Source: CAZWLY01 sp964634465 (GTDB lineage: Bacteria > Desulfobacterota > Desulfarculia > G963662305). Taken from it: a stretch of DNA of 64,000 bases. The translations under genes and the position numbers were made by a program. Shown one piece after another: positions 52,927 through 60,594 of the stretch (position 1 is its first letter; each line of letters starts with the position of its first letter). Location of the stretch: contig CAZWLY010000008.1 of the NCBI GenBank assembly GCA_964634465.1, positions 62,001 through 126,000 of the forward strand. The letters run 5' to 3'. Under the pieces are notes generated by a model, which did not search any database, was not told the origin of the DNA, and saw nothing but the letters and a program-made list of their open reading frames with translations.

Positions 52927-53091
52927 ATGAAGCGGAAAGAGATGGTTTTGAGAGCGGCCAAGGAGGTGGCGGTCAAGTATATCGAAACCGGCCGCCTGCC
53001 GCTCAGCAACTTCGAAGAGGCCTTCGCCACCATTTATCGGGCCATAGATCAGGCGGTACCGGAGGAGCCGGAGGAGGACTATGGTCGTTAG
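52927..53091 (+). CDS. Small conserved-looking protein of 54 residues
   Basis: ATG behind GGGAGGACGCC. The product begins MKRKEMVLRAAKEVAVKY, is Lys/Glu-rich and helical, contains IETGRLPLSNFEEAF, and ends in an acidic tail (EEPEEDYGR). No Cys, no membrane segment. It resembles small proteins I associate with deltaproteobacteria, but I cannot name a function. Good ribosome-binding site and a coherent helical sequence support it as real. Confidence 0.6.
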   Translation: MKRKEMVLRAAKEVAVKYIETGRLPLSNFEEAFATIYRAIDQAVPEEPEEDYGR

Positions 53092-53149
53092 AGAGCCGAC
53101 CCGGTCGAAAGACCCCGCCCGCGCACCGAACCAGGCGGGAGGCGAGAGA

Positions 53150-53182
53150 TAGAAAGGCCCGAGGGCTTTATCGCCCCGGGCC
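53150..53182 (-). terminator. Intrinsic terminator of groES
   Basis: GGCCCG...CGGGCC stem (53156-53161 with 53177-53182) extended by GGG/CCC with one bulge, then TTTCT on the minus strand, 28 bp after the groES stop. Confidence 0.65.
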
Positions 53183-53210
53183 GGAGAGTCTGTCGCGCCG
53201 GGCCGCCGGA

Positions 53211-53498
53211 CTAGTCCAGCACGCCCAGGATATCGTCTTCGCGGAGGATCAGGAGCTCCTCGCCGTCGACGGTCAGCTCGCTTCCGGAGAATTTGCCGAA
53301 CAGCACCCGGTCGCCCTTCTTGACGTCCAGCTTCTCCAGCTTGCCGTCCTTGAGCACCCGGCCGGGGCCCACGGCCACCACCTTGCCCTGTTGGGGCTTC
53401 TCCTTGGCCGTATCCGGAATGATGATCCCGCCGGCGGTCTTCTCATCGTTTTCCACGCGTTTGACCACCACCCGGTCGTACATCGGTTTGATCTTCAT
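53211..53498 (-). CDS. groS: Co-chaperonin GroES
   Basis: Heptameric lid of the GroEL chaperonin; 95 residues, the normal size. The mobile loop is KTAGGIIIPDTAKEKPQQG and the conserved core GKVVAVGPGR and KGDRVLFGKFSGSEL are present. The start is ATG 53498, 8 bases after GGAGG; an in-frame TTG two codons upstream is too close to the ribosome-binding site. groEL normally follows directly, but a terminator follows instead, so this groES is unlinked. Confidence 0.96.
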   Translation of the reverse strand: MKIKPMYDRVVVKRVENDEKTAGGIIIPDTAKEKPQQGKVVAVGPGRVLKDGKLEKLDVKKGDRVLFGKFSGSELTVDGEELLILREDDILGVLD

Positions 53499-53575
53499 GC
53501 CCAAATCCTCCGTGTCGATGAATAGGTGTCACAAGCGGGCCGGGGACCCGACTGTGTTTCGATGGGTTACATGGT

Positions 53576-53604
53576 GGAATAAGCACTCCGGCCCGGCTTG
53601 TCAA
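53576..53604 (-). promoter_or_regulatory. Promoter of groES
   Basis: Consensus TTGACA (53599-53604), 17-bp spacer, TATTCC (53576-53581) on the minus strand. It looks sigma-70-like; no sigma-32 -10 box and no full CIRCE operator are present. It lies back to back with the next promoter. Confidence 0.6.
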
Positions 53605-53620
53605 GTCGTGGCTTTAGCCG

Positions 53621-53650
53621 TTGACATCGAGGCGGCCGACGGACTATTTA
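53621..53650 (+). promoter_or_regulatory. Promoter of the second acyl-CoA dehydrogenase
   Basis: Consensus TTGACA (53621-53626), 18-bp spacer, TATTTA (53645-53650). Its -35 box is 16 bp from that of the divergent groES promoter, so a shared regulator could act on both. Confidence 0.55.
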
Positions 53651-53696
53651 TTGGTGAGGTCCAAAGCCCAGCCCACCTTACATCAGGAGTCGATAT

Positions 53697-54848
53697 ATGG
53701 ATTTTACCCTGACCACTGAGCAGGAGATATTGCGTAAGTCGGTGCGCGATTTCGCCGAGAAGGAGATTCGACCCGTCGCCCGGGAGCTGGACGAGAAGGA
53801 GGAGTTTTCCTACGACACCATGCGGGCCATGGGCGAGTTGGGTCTGTTCGGGATGATCGTCTCCGAGGAGTACGGCGGCCAGGGCATGGACTACGTGTCC
53901 TACATCATCGCCACCGAGGAGATCGCCCGGGTGGACGGTTCCCACGCCGCCACCGTCGCCGCCGGCAATTCGTTGGGCATCTCGCCGCTGTATTACTTCG
54001 GCAGCGAGGAGCAGAAGCGCAAGTACCTGCCCAAACTCTGCTCGGGCGAGGCGCTCTGGGGCTTCGGCCTGACCGAGCCCAACGCCGGTTCCGACGCCGG
54101 GGCGACTCAGACGACGGCCATCGACGACGGCGATAGCTGGGTGATCAACGGTTCCAAGATCTTCATCACCAACGCCTCGACCGACATCACCCTGGGGGTG
54201 ACCATCATGGCCAAGACCGGCGTCCAGGAGAGCGGCAAGCCGGAGCTGTCCTGTATTTTGGTCGAGAGCGGCACGCCCGGTTTCGAGGCCAGGCCGATGC
54301 ACGGCAAGATGATGTGGCGGGCGTCGAACACCTCGGAGCTCTATTTCGAGGACTGCCGGGTGCCCAAGAAGAACCTGCTCGGCAAGCGCGGGGCCGGTTT
54401 CCACCAAATGCTGGAGACCCTGGACGGCGGCCGGCTCAGCATCGGGGCCATGGGCCTGGGCGGGGCCCAGGGCTGCTACGACCTGGCGCTCAAGTACGCC
54501 AAGGAGCGCGAGCAGTTCGGCCGGCCGATCGCCACCTTCCAGGTCAACGCCTTCAAGCTGGCCGACATGGCCCTGGAGATCGAGTGCGCCCGGCTGCTGC
54601 TCTACAAGGCCTGCTGGCTCAAGGACAACAACATGCCCTATGCCAAGCACGCCGCCATGGCCAAGCTTTACTGCTCGGAGGTGATGAGCCGCTGCGCCAA
54701 CCACGCCGTCCAGCTCCACGGCGGCTACGGCCTGATGAAAGAGTACGAGGTCGAGCGCTTCTACCGGGATCAGAAACTACTGGAGATAGGCGAGGGGACC
54801 AGCGAGGTTCAAAGAATAGTGATTGCCCGCCTCATCGGAGCGATCTAG
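53697..54848 (+). CDS. Acyl-CoA dehydrogenase (short/medium-chain type)
   Basis: FAD enzyme of 383 residues, the usual length. FGLTEPNAGSDAGATQT and FITNAS bind substrate and FAD; LHGGYGLMKEYEVERFYRD is standard; the catalytic Glu is in IGEGTSEVQRIVIAR, the MCAD/SCAD/BCAD position, unlike the SCP2-fused paralogue at 12047. It starts at ATG behind AGGAGT. It stands alone, without etfAB. Chain specificity is not readable. Confidence 0.95.
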   Translation: MDFTLTTEQEILRKSVRDFAEKEIRPVARELDEKEEFSYDTMRAMGELGLFGMIVSEEYGGQGMDYVSYIIATEEIARVDGSHAATVAAGNSLGISPLYYFGSEEQKRKYLPKLCSGEALWGFGLTEPNAGSDAGATQTTAIDDGDSWVINGSKIFITNASTDITLGVTIMAKTGVQESGKPELSCILVESGTPGFEARPMHGKMMWRASNTSELYFEDCRVPKKNLLGKRGAGFHQMLETLDGGRLSIGAMGLGGAQGCYDLALKYAKEREQFGRPIATFQVNAFKLADMALEIECARLLLYKACWLKDNNMPYAKHAAMAKLYCSEVMSRCANHAVQLHGGYGLMKEYEVERFYRDQKLLEIGEGTSEVQRIVIARLIGAI

Positions 54849-55502
54849 GGTTGCCGGTTTCGGTTTGATCCAGACGTAGATTCTTGAACGCACATCGGGG
54901 TTGATGCCCAACATTCGAAGGGCGGCCCCGTTGATATGGCCCAGGACGTTTCTTTTGGGGGAGGTCATGCTGCCGACCACCCGGGCCGTGACCGGTCCGG
55001 TGTCCTCGAGCGCGTTGGACCACAGGTCCAACACCGATCCCATGATATAGCCCTCCCAGTCGAATCGTCCGGTTGTGACTGGGGAGCCGTCAAAGTTACG
55101 GTTTATCCGAATGAGCGGCTGGTTCGGGTCGCCCCCTTTGACCAGGCGATCCATCTCGGGAGTGTGAACCAGGAAGCCGTCGATGCGGACTTCTGCTTTC
55201 GGGGCGGGACCGTTCGAGACAGCCGGCTTTCCCGATTCCACCGTGAGCGGCTGAAGATCGGCTTCCGTTGGCGTCTTTGAGGGCGACTCGCAGGCTTGCG
55301 CCGCGTTGAGCGTGTCGTTTCTCAGTTTGGACGCCATCTCGGCCAGGTCATCGAGCGTCTTGGGAACGTAATAGAAGGCGATTCCGGCATTGACCAGCGC
55401 GGAAAGAGTGAAAACCAAAGTCAATATCCGGTAAAACAGCAACCGTCTCTTGACCGTGGGATCGTTCAGACAGTTTCGGTTCTCTTTGTCGGTCGTTTTC
55501 AT
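54777..55502 (-). CDS. Unknown membrane-anchored protein, paralogue 1
   Basis: 241 residues. One membrane segment near residues 20-45 (LFYRILTLVFTLSALVNAGI), a Pro/Ala-rich linker, then a C-terminal domain of about 70 residues with GSVLDLWSNALED, VVGSMTSPKRNVLGHINGAA and PDVRSRIYVWIKP. The same pattern occurs in the gene just upstream (55521-56150). Its last 72 bases overlap the convergent acyl-CoA dehydrogenase gene. The start has only a weak ribosome-binding site, 18 bp after the paralogue. I do not recognise the family. Confidence 0.65.
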   Translation of the reverse strand: MKTTDKENRNCLNDPTVKRRLLFYRILTLVFTLSALVNAGIAFYYVPKTLDDLAEMASKLRNDTLNAAQACESPSKTPTEADLQPLTVESGKPAVSNGPAPKAEVRIDGFLVHTPEMDRLVKGGDPNQPLIRINRNFDGSPVTTGRFDWEGYIMGSVLDLWSNALEDTGPVTARVVGSMTSPKRNVLGHINGAALRMLGINPDVRSRIYVWIKPKPATLDRSDEAGNHYSLNLAGPLAYLQ

Positions 55503-55520
55503 CTCGGCACCCTGGCTGTC

Positions 55521-56150
55521 TCACCACTTTTTGGAGTAGAGATAGTCTTCATTGATTTCGATCCAGCACCGGAATCTGTCCTTCACGTTCGGGTCGTATT
55601 TGTGCGCCTTGAAGGCGGCCCTGTTGACCCAGCCCATGACCCCTCGCCCCGCCTTGGCGATGGTCCCGGTTACCTTCAACTCGATCGGGTCGCGGGACAG
55701 GTTCGAATACCAATACACCGACCCGTGAATCAGGCTGTCGAGGCGCTCGGTCAATTCTCCCCAATCATAGGAAGAGCTGAGCACGACTTGGGGCACGTGT
55801 TCCGGCAACGGGGGGGTGACGGCGCTGGGAAGTTGTTTTTTGCAAACCAAGTAGCCCTCCCAAGAAGTTCGCCTCTTCAGCGGCTCGGTCTTAACGGGCT
55901 CGACTCGATGTTCTCGCTGTCGCGGCTCGGGAATGGATCGGGTCACACTATGTTCGATCACCACCCGACCTTCCTTCAATTTTATTATAATGGTGTAATT
56001 GAAACTTGCTAAGAGGGTGGTGACGATAGATATAATAACGATGCCTTTAGGGTATTGCTTTACTACTTGATGAAATGTGGATAGTTTTTCAATCCACTGA
56101 AATATCGACTCAATTTGCTCGCAAAGTCTACCCACCTCGGTGCTCTCCAT
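55521..56150 (-). CDS. Unknown membrane-anchored protein, paralogue 2
   Basis: 209 residues from ATG 56150 (a GTG at 56198 would add 16). One membrane segment (GIVIISIVTTLLASFNYTII), then a Glu/Arg/Pro-rich linker and a C-terminal domain GSVYWYSNLSRD, VTGTIAKAGRGVMGWVNRAA, PNVKDRFRCWIE that aligns with paralogue 1. The DNA here is clearly poorer in G+C than the neighbours (some 60-base lines near one third G+C), a sign of transfer. Function unknown; the shared domain may bind a peptide or wall component, but nothing proves it. Confidence 0.65.
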   Translation of the reverse strand: MESTEVGRLCEQIESIFQWIEKLSTFHQVVKQYPKGIVIISIVTTLLASFNYTIIIKLKEGRVVIEHSVTRSIPEPRQREHRVEPVKTEPLKRRTSWEGYLVCKKQLPSAVTPPLPEHVPQVVLSSSYDWGELTERLDSLIHGSVYWYSNLSRDPIELKVTGTIAKAGRGVMGWVNRAAFKAHKYDPNVKDRFRCWIEINEDYLYSKKW

Positions 56151-56281
56151 CCCGCGTCGGCCTTTGCGCTGATGACCCCGGTGAATATAATTCGACACGA
56201 TATTTCGTGCAACCGGTGATTTTTGGGCCTTCTGGCGATTGGTCTTGAATTCTTTTCGGCGTAGCTGTTAGATTCAGGGCC

Positions 56282-57172
56282 ATGATCCCTCCCGGCCGCA
56301 AGGACGCCGTACACCAGGCCAGACGGGTGCTTCTGGTCGGCATTTTGATCAACCTCGTCCTGGCCGGGGTCAAGATCGTCATCGGCGCTGTGGCCAAGAG
56401 TCAGGCCCTCATCGCCGACGGCGTCCATTCTTTCTCCGATCTCATCACCGATCTGGTGGTCTGGCTGGGGATCAAGATGGGCCGGGCCGAGGCCGACGAG
56501 AACCACCCTTACGGCCACGGCCGGATCGAGACCCTGGCCTCGATGATCGTCGGCGTCGCCCTGGGCGTAACCGCGGCTGGGATCGTCTGGTACGCCGTCG
56601 AGGGGCTCGTCGCCGGCGGGGTGGCCCAACCTGGCTGGGCGGCCGCGGCCGCGGCCCTGGTATCGCTCGTGGCCAAGGAGTGGCTGTTCGTCTACACCAT
56701 TCGGGTCGGCCGGCGCGTCTCCTCGCCGGCCCTGGTGGCCAACGCCTGGCACCATCGCACCGACTCGCTGTCCTCCCTGGCCGTGCTCGTCGGCGTGATC
56801 GCCGGGGTGATCGATCCCGAGTGGGCCTTCCTCGATCGCGTCGCCGCTCTGGCCGTGGCCGCGCTCATCCTGAAGGCCGCCTGGGACATCGGCCGCCAGG
56901 CGATCCTGGAGATGATCGACACCGCCCCGCCCGAGGACCTGGTGGCCGAGGTGGCCGAACTGACCGGCCGGGTGCCCGGCGTCATCGGAGTCAAGGAGTG
57001 CCGGGTGCGCCGCTCCGGCTCGCGCCTTCTGGTGAGCTGCGACATCGAGGTCGATCCCAACCTGACCATTCGCGAGGCCCACACCGTGGCCGACGTGGTC
57101 GAGGCCATGGTCAGGGCCGGCGAGCCGTCCGTAGCCAGGGTCATCGTCCATGTCGAGCCGGCCGGCGACTGA
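56282..57172 (+). CDS. Cation diffusion facilitator (CDF) transporter
   Basis: Proton-coupled divalent metal exporter of 296 residues. Six membrane helices; metal site residues are in ADGVHSFSDLITD (HxxxD) and NAWHHRTDSLSS (HxxxD), a HDxxHD-like set typical of Zn/Fe/Co CDF proteins. DENHPYGHGRIETLA follows the second helix and the cytosolic C-terminal ferredoxin-like domain begins near residue 210. It fits ZitB/FieF-type. Metal specificity cannot be assigned. Confidence 0.93.
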   Translation: MIPPGRKDAVHQARRVLLVGILINLVLAGVKIVIGAVAKSQALIADGVHSFSDLITDLVVWLGIKMGRAEADENHPYGHGRIETLASMIVGVALGVTAAGIVWYAVEGLVAGGVAQPGWAAAAAALVSLVAKEWLFVYTIRVGRRVSSPALVANAWHHRTDSLSSLAVLVGVIAGVIDPEWAFLDRVAALAVAALILKAAWDIGRQAILEMIDTAPPEDLVAEVAELTGRVPGVIGVKECRVRRSGSRLLVSCDIEVDPNLTIREAHTVADVVEAMVRAGEPSVARVIVHVEPAGD

Positions 57173-57266
57173 CGCCGCTCGCCCTTGACACCCCTTGACC
57201 GAAGTGTCAAATTCCTAGTCGAATGTCCGGGGGGGACCTCGTTGTCGAGTGAAAGGAGGTCCCAGA

Positions 57267-57611
57267 GTGAAGAAGGTTGCGATAATCGGCTGCGGCGCCT
57301 ACATGGACGCCGGCTACGGCTGCCCCGGTGAGTGGCGTTGCCTCAAGGCCGCCGCATTGGGCGAGGGTGAATTCGACCAGCCGGTCCAGGTGACGGCATT
57401 TATCCGGTGCGAGTGCCCTGGTCGAACCATCATCCCCAACACCAAGCTGGCCTTGAAGATGTCGGAGATCGAACCCGACGCCATCTACCTGTCGTCTTGC
57501 CTGGCCAACGCAGTTCCGGAGTGTCCCTACACCACCGCCCAGGAGAAGGCCGAGCTGATCTCGGCCAAGACCGGCCTTCCGGTCATCCTGGGCACCCACG
57601 ACTACCATTGA
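57267..57611 (+). CDS. CGGC-domain-like metal-binding protein
   Basis: Small Cys-rich protein of 114 residues of the CGGC-domain type, thought to bind metal. The GTG start at 57267 follows AAAGGAGGT by 7 bases; an in-frame GTG at 57249 lies before that site. Conserved Cys: IIGCGAYM, GYGCPGEWRC, FIRCECPGR (where CGGC family members have CGGCPGK) and LSSCLANAVPECPY. It follows the CDF transporter by 95 bp, which suggests a link to metal handling. Biochemical role unproven. Confidence 0.78.
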   Translation: MKKVAIIGCGAYMDAGYGCPGEWRCLKAAALGEGEFDQPVQVTAFIRCECPGRTIIPNTKLALKMSEIEPDAIYLSSCLANAVPECPYTTAQEKAELISAKTGLPVILGTHDYH

Positions 57612-57692
57612 CGGCGATGATCGACGCTCCCGGAAGACGGCCGGGCGTCGAAGAGGACGGCGTCACGAGTAAGCCATGAAATCGAACGGGCG

Positions 57693-57730
57693 GGCCGGCT
57701 CTTCGCTCCCAGGGAGCGCCGGAGCCGGCC
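57693..57730. terminator. Nested hairpin between convergent genes
   Basis: Outer 9-bp stem GGCCGGCTC/GAGCCGGCC and inner 7-bp stem CGCTCCC/GGGAGCG. It has no T-run, but its place between two converging stops suggests a bidirectional terminator. Confidence 0.4.
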
Positions 57731-57779
57731 GGCCCAGGCGCCATCCAGGATCGCCGGCGGCCGGACAAGGACGCCGTCC

Positions 57780-58268
57780 TCAAGCTCGTTCGAACCTCTT
57801 GTCGGCCTTCATCGTCTCGGCCTTGGCGGCCCGGTCGGCCAGCCAGCCGATCTCGACCTCGGTCGGGGCGTCGAAGAGGGGTACAAAGGGCTTGATGTCC
57901 AGCAGCGGCGTCTCGTCCAACACGTCCACGTCCTTGATGAAAAGCGTTGCGCCGTCGATGCCGGTCAGCCTGACCACGGACAGGCCGATCGGATTGGGGC
58001 GTCTGGGCGCCCGGGTGGCGAACAGGCCGTGGACGGCGTCGTCGAGGAAGGGCTTGACCGCCAACTCGTAGCCCTGGGAGCGGTGGAAGTGGTAGATGAG
58101 AATGAGGTGAGAGAAGCCGTCCAGATCCTTCAGCCCGGGGGCGTATTCGGGCCTGAGCTCCACTCGTCCTTTCTCCCCCTTGGCTCCGCTGGGTTGGATG
58201 GGCGCTCCCTCGACCTGGGTGAACGGTGAACGGATGAGACCGATCGGTTTGAAGATTATCTCCGCCAT
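57780..58268 (-). CDS. trmO: tRNA N6-threonylcarbamoyladenosine methyltransferase TrmO
   Basis: SAM-dependent methyltransferase that adds a methyl to t6A37 of tRNA; 162 residues. FKPIGLIRSPFT opens the TsaA fold, and the signature FATRAPRRPNPIGLSVVRL is intact, with LDIKPFVPLFD later. ATG after AAAGGATGG. It is monocistronic between convergent CGGC and divergent regulatory DNA. Confidence 0.92.
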   Translation of the reverse strand: MAEIIFKPIGLIRSPFTQVEGAPIQPSGAKGEKGRVELRPEYAPGLKDLDGFSHLILIYHFHRSQGYELAVKPFLDDAVHGLFATRAPRRPNPIGLSVVRLTGIDGATLFIKDVDVLDETPLLDIKPFVPLFDAPTEVEIGWLADRAAKAETMKADKRFERA

Positions 58269-58428
58269 GGGCAGCCATCCTTTTTCTGAAGTACAGGTCT
58301 AGCTTTAACCATATCTCGCCTTCTGGACCAGGAAAAATGTGCCCGCCGGGCTACCTTTTCCTGCCAAGCCGGCCGATTTCAAGTTCTGTCATTACTCTAA
58401 CATACGAATAATACTTCTATATATCCCT

Positions 58429-58444
58429 GGCATGCCGGTTGCTA
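58429..58444 (+). promoter_or_regulatory. Sigma-54 (-24/-12) promoter
   Basis: TGGCATGCCGGTTGCT matches the consensus TGGCAYG-N4-TTGCW at every fixed position. Upstream DNA is strongly A+T-rich, as often seen where IHF bends DNA. Predicted start near 58455, just before the repeat copy B, about 150 bases before the MerR gene. Confidence 0.65.
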
Positions 58445-58461
58445 CGAACTTAGGGTGACCA

Positions 58462-58552
58462 ACCCCGACGCAAGCAACGGGGTACCGGCAGCGGATGCGG
58501 CGTCGTTCTTTTTCACCGCAAGCTGCGAGGAACGACCCTCCGTGGGAGATGG
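58462..58552. repeat. Intergenic repeat, copy B
   Basis: A 91-bp segment about 80 percent identical by eye to copy A (27311-27402): AACCCCGACGCAAGC, CGGGGTACCGGC, GTCGTTCTTTTT, ACCGCAAGCTGC, GGGAGATG. It lies between the sigma-54 site and the MerR gene. Confidence 0.75.
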
Positions 58553-58603
58553 AGCCCCCTGAGGGAGGCAAACGATCGGATCGAACCGATGAGGAGGCTG
58601 TGG

Positions 58604-59008
58604 ATGCTGATCAACAAGGAGCTGCTCTCCATCGGCGAGGTGGCGGAGATGACCGGTGTGGCCGTGCACACCCTTCGTTATTGGGAGAGCGAGTTCGGTG
58701 ATTATTTCTCGCCGATCAGGACCAAGGGCCGCCAGCGCCGCTACAGTGAAAACGAGGTCAAGAAGATTTTGGAGATCAAGCGGTTGCTCAAGGTGGACAA
58801 GTACTCCATCGCTGGCGCCAAGCAGATTCTGGCCTCGCGACGGGAAAATGGCGACTCCTGGCAGAGCCACTCCCAGGACGGCGGCAACGGGAATGGTAAC
58901 GGTAACGGTCAAGGCAAGCCCGACAAGGGCATGGCCGACGCGGCGCTTCGGTTGACCAAGGCCGGCCTGGACGAGTTCTTCAGTTTCCAGAGCGCCCACT
59001 CCCGTTAG
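58604..59008 (+). CDS. MerR family transcriptional regulator
   Basis: 134 residues. N-terminal MerR HTH (LLSIGEVAEMTGVAVHTLRYWE, wing RTKGRQRRYSENEVKKI) without the metal-binding Cys residues of MerR/CueR. A linker of repeated Asn-Gly (NGNGNGNGQG), coded by an imperfect 6-bp tandem repeat, precedes a short helical tail. The ATG at 58604 follows GAGGAGG. Targets unknown. The stop overlaps the convergent DnaJ-like gene by 4 bp. Confidence 0.88.
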   Translation: MLINKELLSIGEVAEMTGVAVHTLRYWESEFGDYFSPIRTKGRQRRYSENEVKKILEIKRLLKVDKYSIAGAKQILASRRENGDSWQSHSQDGGNGNGNGNGQGKPDKGMADAALRLTKAGLDEFFSFQSAHSR

Positions 59009-59679
59009 TCGATCTCGGTTTCGGGGCCGATCTCTATCTTGAGGATCAGGTCGCCGGCGGTGTGACGGTCCTTGTGCCCCAAGCCCGGCAGGACCAGAAG
59101 CCAGCCGGCCTCCACCCCGGCCGGCACCTGGAGGTAGGCCTCGGCGTCGATTTCCACCCCGCCCCGACCGCCGCACGTGGGGCAGGTCGGGGCGGTCTCT
59201 TGTCCCAGGCAGGCGGCGCACGGCCGGCGAGTCAAGCCCTTCGGCCCCTGAATCATCAACCAGCCCAGGCCCCGGCAGACGACGCAGCCGGCCCGGCAAG
59301 ACTCACAGGTCGTAAACCGCCGGTAGCGGATCACGGTCTTGAGCCCGCCGGCCGCCTCCTCGGGGGAGAGGCGAAGCGACAGCCTGACGTCCAAGCCGCC
59401 GCCGGTCGGCTCGGGCGTAAGCGGCGGGGCGTCTTTTCCCTGGTCGCCTTGGCTGGCCCGTCCTCCCGGCCGGCGGTCGTTTTTCCGACCCTCTTCGTGC
59501 CCCAGGGCCATCTTGTAGGCCCGGCGAAGCCTGATGAACTCCTCGACGCTTCCCGACTCGCCGACGGCCTCGGCTCGATGAGCCCGGACCTTGTCCATGA
59601 AGGCCCGCCTGACCGCCCTCACCCCGGCGCCGGGCGCCAAGCCCAACAGCCGGTAGCTTTCCAGGAGCGGCCCGAGCAT
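59005..59679 (-). CDS. Divergent DnaJ-like protein: J-like domain without HPD, plus zinc-finger and C-terminal domain
   Basis: 224 residues. The N terminus looks like a J domain (YRLLGLAPGAGVRAVRRAFM) but the essential HPD is replaced by HRA (VRAHRAEAV), so DnaK stimulation is not expected. Four CxxC pairs follow: CESC, CVVC, CAAC and CPTCGGRGG, the DnaJ zinc-finger arrangement, then a DnaJ C-terminal domain segment (LVLPGLGHKDRHTAGDLILK). It starts immediately after the stop of the 54-codon ORF. It could be a client-binding or regulatory J-like protein. Confidence 0.8.
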   Translation of the reverse strand: MLGPLLESYRLLGLAPGAGVRAVRRAFMDKVRAHRAEAVGESGSVEEFIRLRRAYKMALGHEEGRKNDRRPGGRASQGDQGKDAPPLTPEPTGGGLDVRLSLRLSPEEAAGGLKTVIRYRRFTTCESCRAGCVVCRGLGWLMIQGPKGLTRRPCAACLGQETAPTCPTCGGRGGVEIDAEAYLQVPAGVEAGWLLVLPGLGHKDRHTAGDLILKIEIGPETEID

Positions 59680-59844
59680 CTAGATCACCCGGTGGTGCGA
59701 ACCGCGAGCGGGCGGCGCGGCTCGTCGCCAAGGATAACCTCCCTGTCCCCTGAACCTGGTCGTTCGGCTCCCGGCCGGCCTGGGCACCGCCGTGGCTTGC
59801 CACAGACCGCCGATCTTGCGCATCCTGATCACCTGGGCTGCCAT
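59680..59844 (-). CDS. Small basic ORF of 54 residues in front of the DnaJ-like gene
   Basis: ATG 59844 is 6 bases after GGAAGGAGG, one of the strongest ribosome-binding sites in the window. The product begins MAAQVIRMRKIGGLWQAT, has about 11 Arg, and stops with TAG directly adjoining the ATG of the DnaJ-like gene (TAGATG). This is the layout of a translationally coupled leader peptide or small protein. The later residues are Arg/Pro/Gly-rich and could be random high-G+C coding, so status is open. Confidence 0.5.
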   Translation of the reverse strand: MAAQVIRMRKIGGLWQATAVPRPAGSRTTRFRGQGGYPWRRAAPPARGSHHRVI

Positions 59845-60119
59845 CCCGCCCTCCTTCCTGGACCCTTTTAAGAGCTTAAACGGCAGACCTGACAGATTAC
59901 TTTAGGTTTTTCTGAAGTGGAGCTGCGGCTCGGCCCTCGACGGCGGCAAGAGGTGGGACCTCTGGCCACGTTTTTCAACCAAGTTTCCGCTGGTTGCGCC
60001 GGGTTGAGCCCGAGGAGGCTGGCGGGACGCCCTCTAGCCCCTCGCCCTTTCGACCGGCGTGGCCGGCCTGACTCGTTCGGGGCCAAGGGAAGGGTCTGTT
60101 CCGGCTGCGCGGCGAGGCG

Positions 60120-60591
60120 TCAAGCCACGAACTTCTTGGGCAGTCGGCCCAAAGCGCCCGGCAGCGCCCCGTCGAGGACCATCACCGACGAGGCGGCGAA
60201 GCCGGCCAATTTGCCTGTCTCGGTCTCGACGGCCTCGGCCTGGCCCAGGCCCAAGGTCCGGCCCAGGTTGATCGCCCGGCCGCGAACCTCCAGCCTCTGG
60301 CCCAATTTGATCGGGGCCAGATACTTTATCTGGAGATCGACGGTGGTCATGGACACCCCGTCCTCGGTCAGCGAGTGGACCGCCCAGAAGGCGGCCGCGT
60401 CCAGAATGGAGGCCAGCACCCCGCCGTGGGCGACGCCCCAGGGCTGGATGTGCTTTTTTTCGACGGTCAGCTCGAAGAGCGACCGGCCGGGCTTCAGGTC
60501 GATGAGCTTCATCCCCAACAGGTCGAAGTAAGGCGCCGTCTCCAAAATCTTTTTTCAGCGCCGCCAGGTATTCGGGGCTGATCGTCCTCAT
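60120..60591 (-). pseudogene. PaaI-type hotdog thioesterase with a frameshift in an A6 run
   Basis: The main frame (60120-60545) is a PaaI/DUF4442-like hotdog thioesterase: YFDLLGMKLIDL, QPWGVAHGGVLASILDAA and TVDLQIKYLAPIKLG. It has only a TTG start without ribosome-binding site. The natural N terminus, MRTISPEYLAALKK, is encoded in another frame from ATG 60591, three bases after the tatC stop. Removing one A from the AAAAAA run near 60565 joins the two into LKKILETAPYFDLLG. This may be a sequencing error, a true mutation or slippage on the A-run. Coupled to tatC either way. Confidence 0.75.
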
Positions 60592-60594
60592 TGT

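Noticed and set aside
53576..53604. CIRCE heat-shock operator at groES
   Set aside because: Only one half-site-like GAGTGCTTA is present on the minus strand; the matching TTAGCACTC nine bases away is missing.
60560..60575. Programmed -1 frameshift at A-AAA-AAG in the thioesterase gene
   Set aside because: The zero-frame codons are AAA AAA, not AAA AAG, and the needed shift is +1 (loss of one A), so the classic -1 heptamer does not apply.
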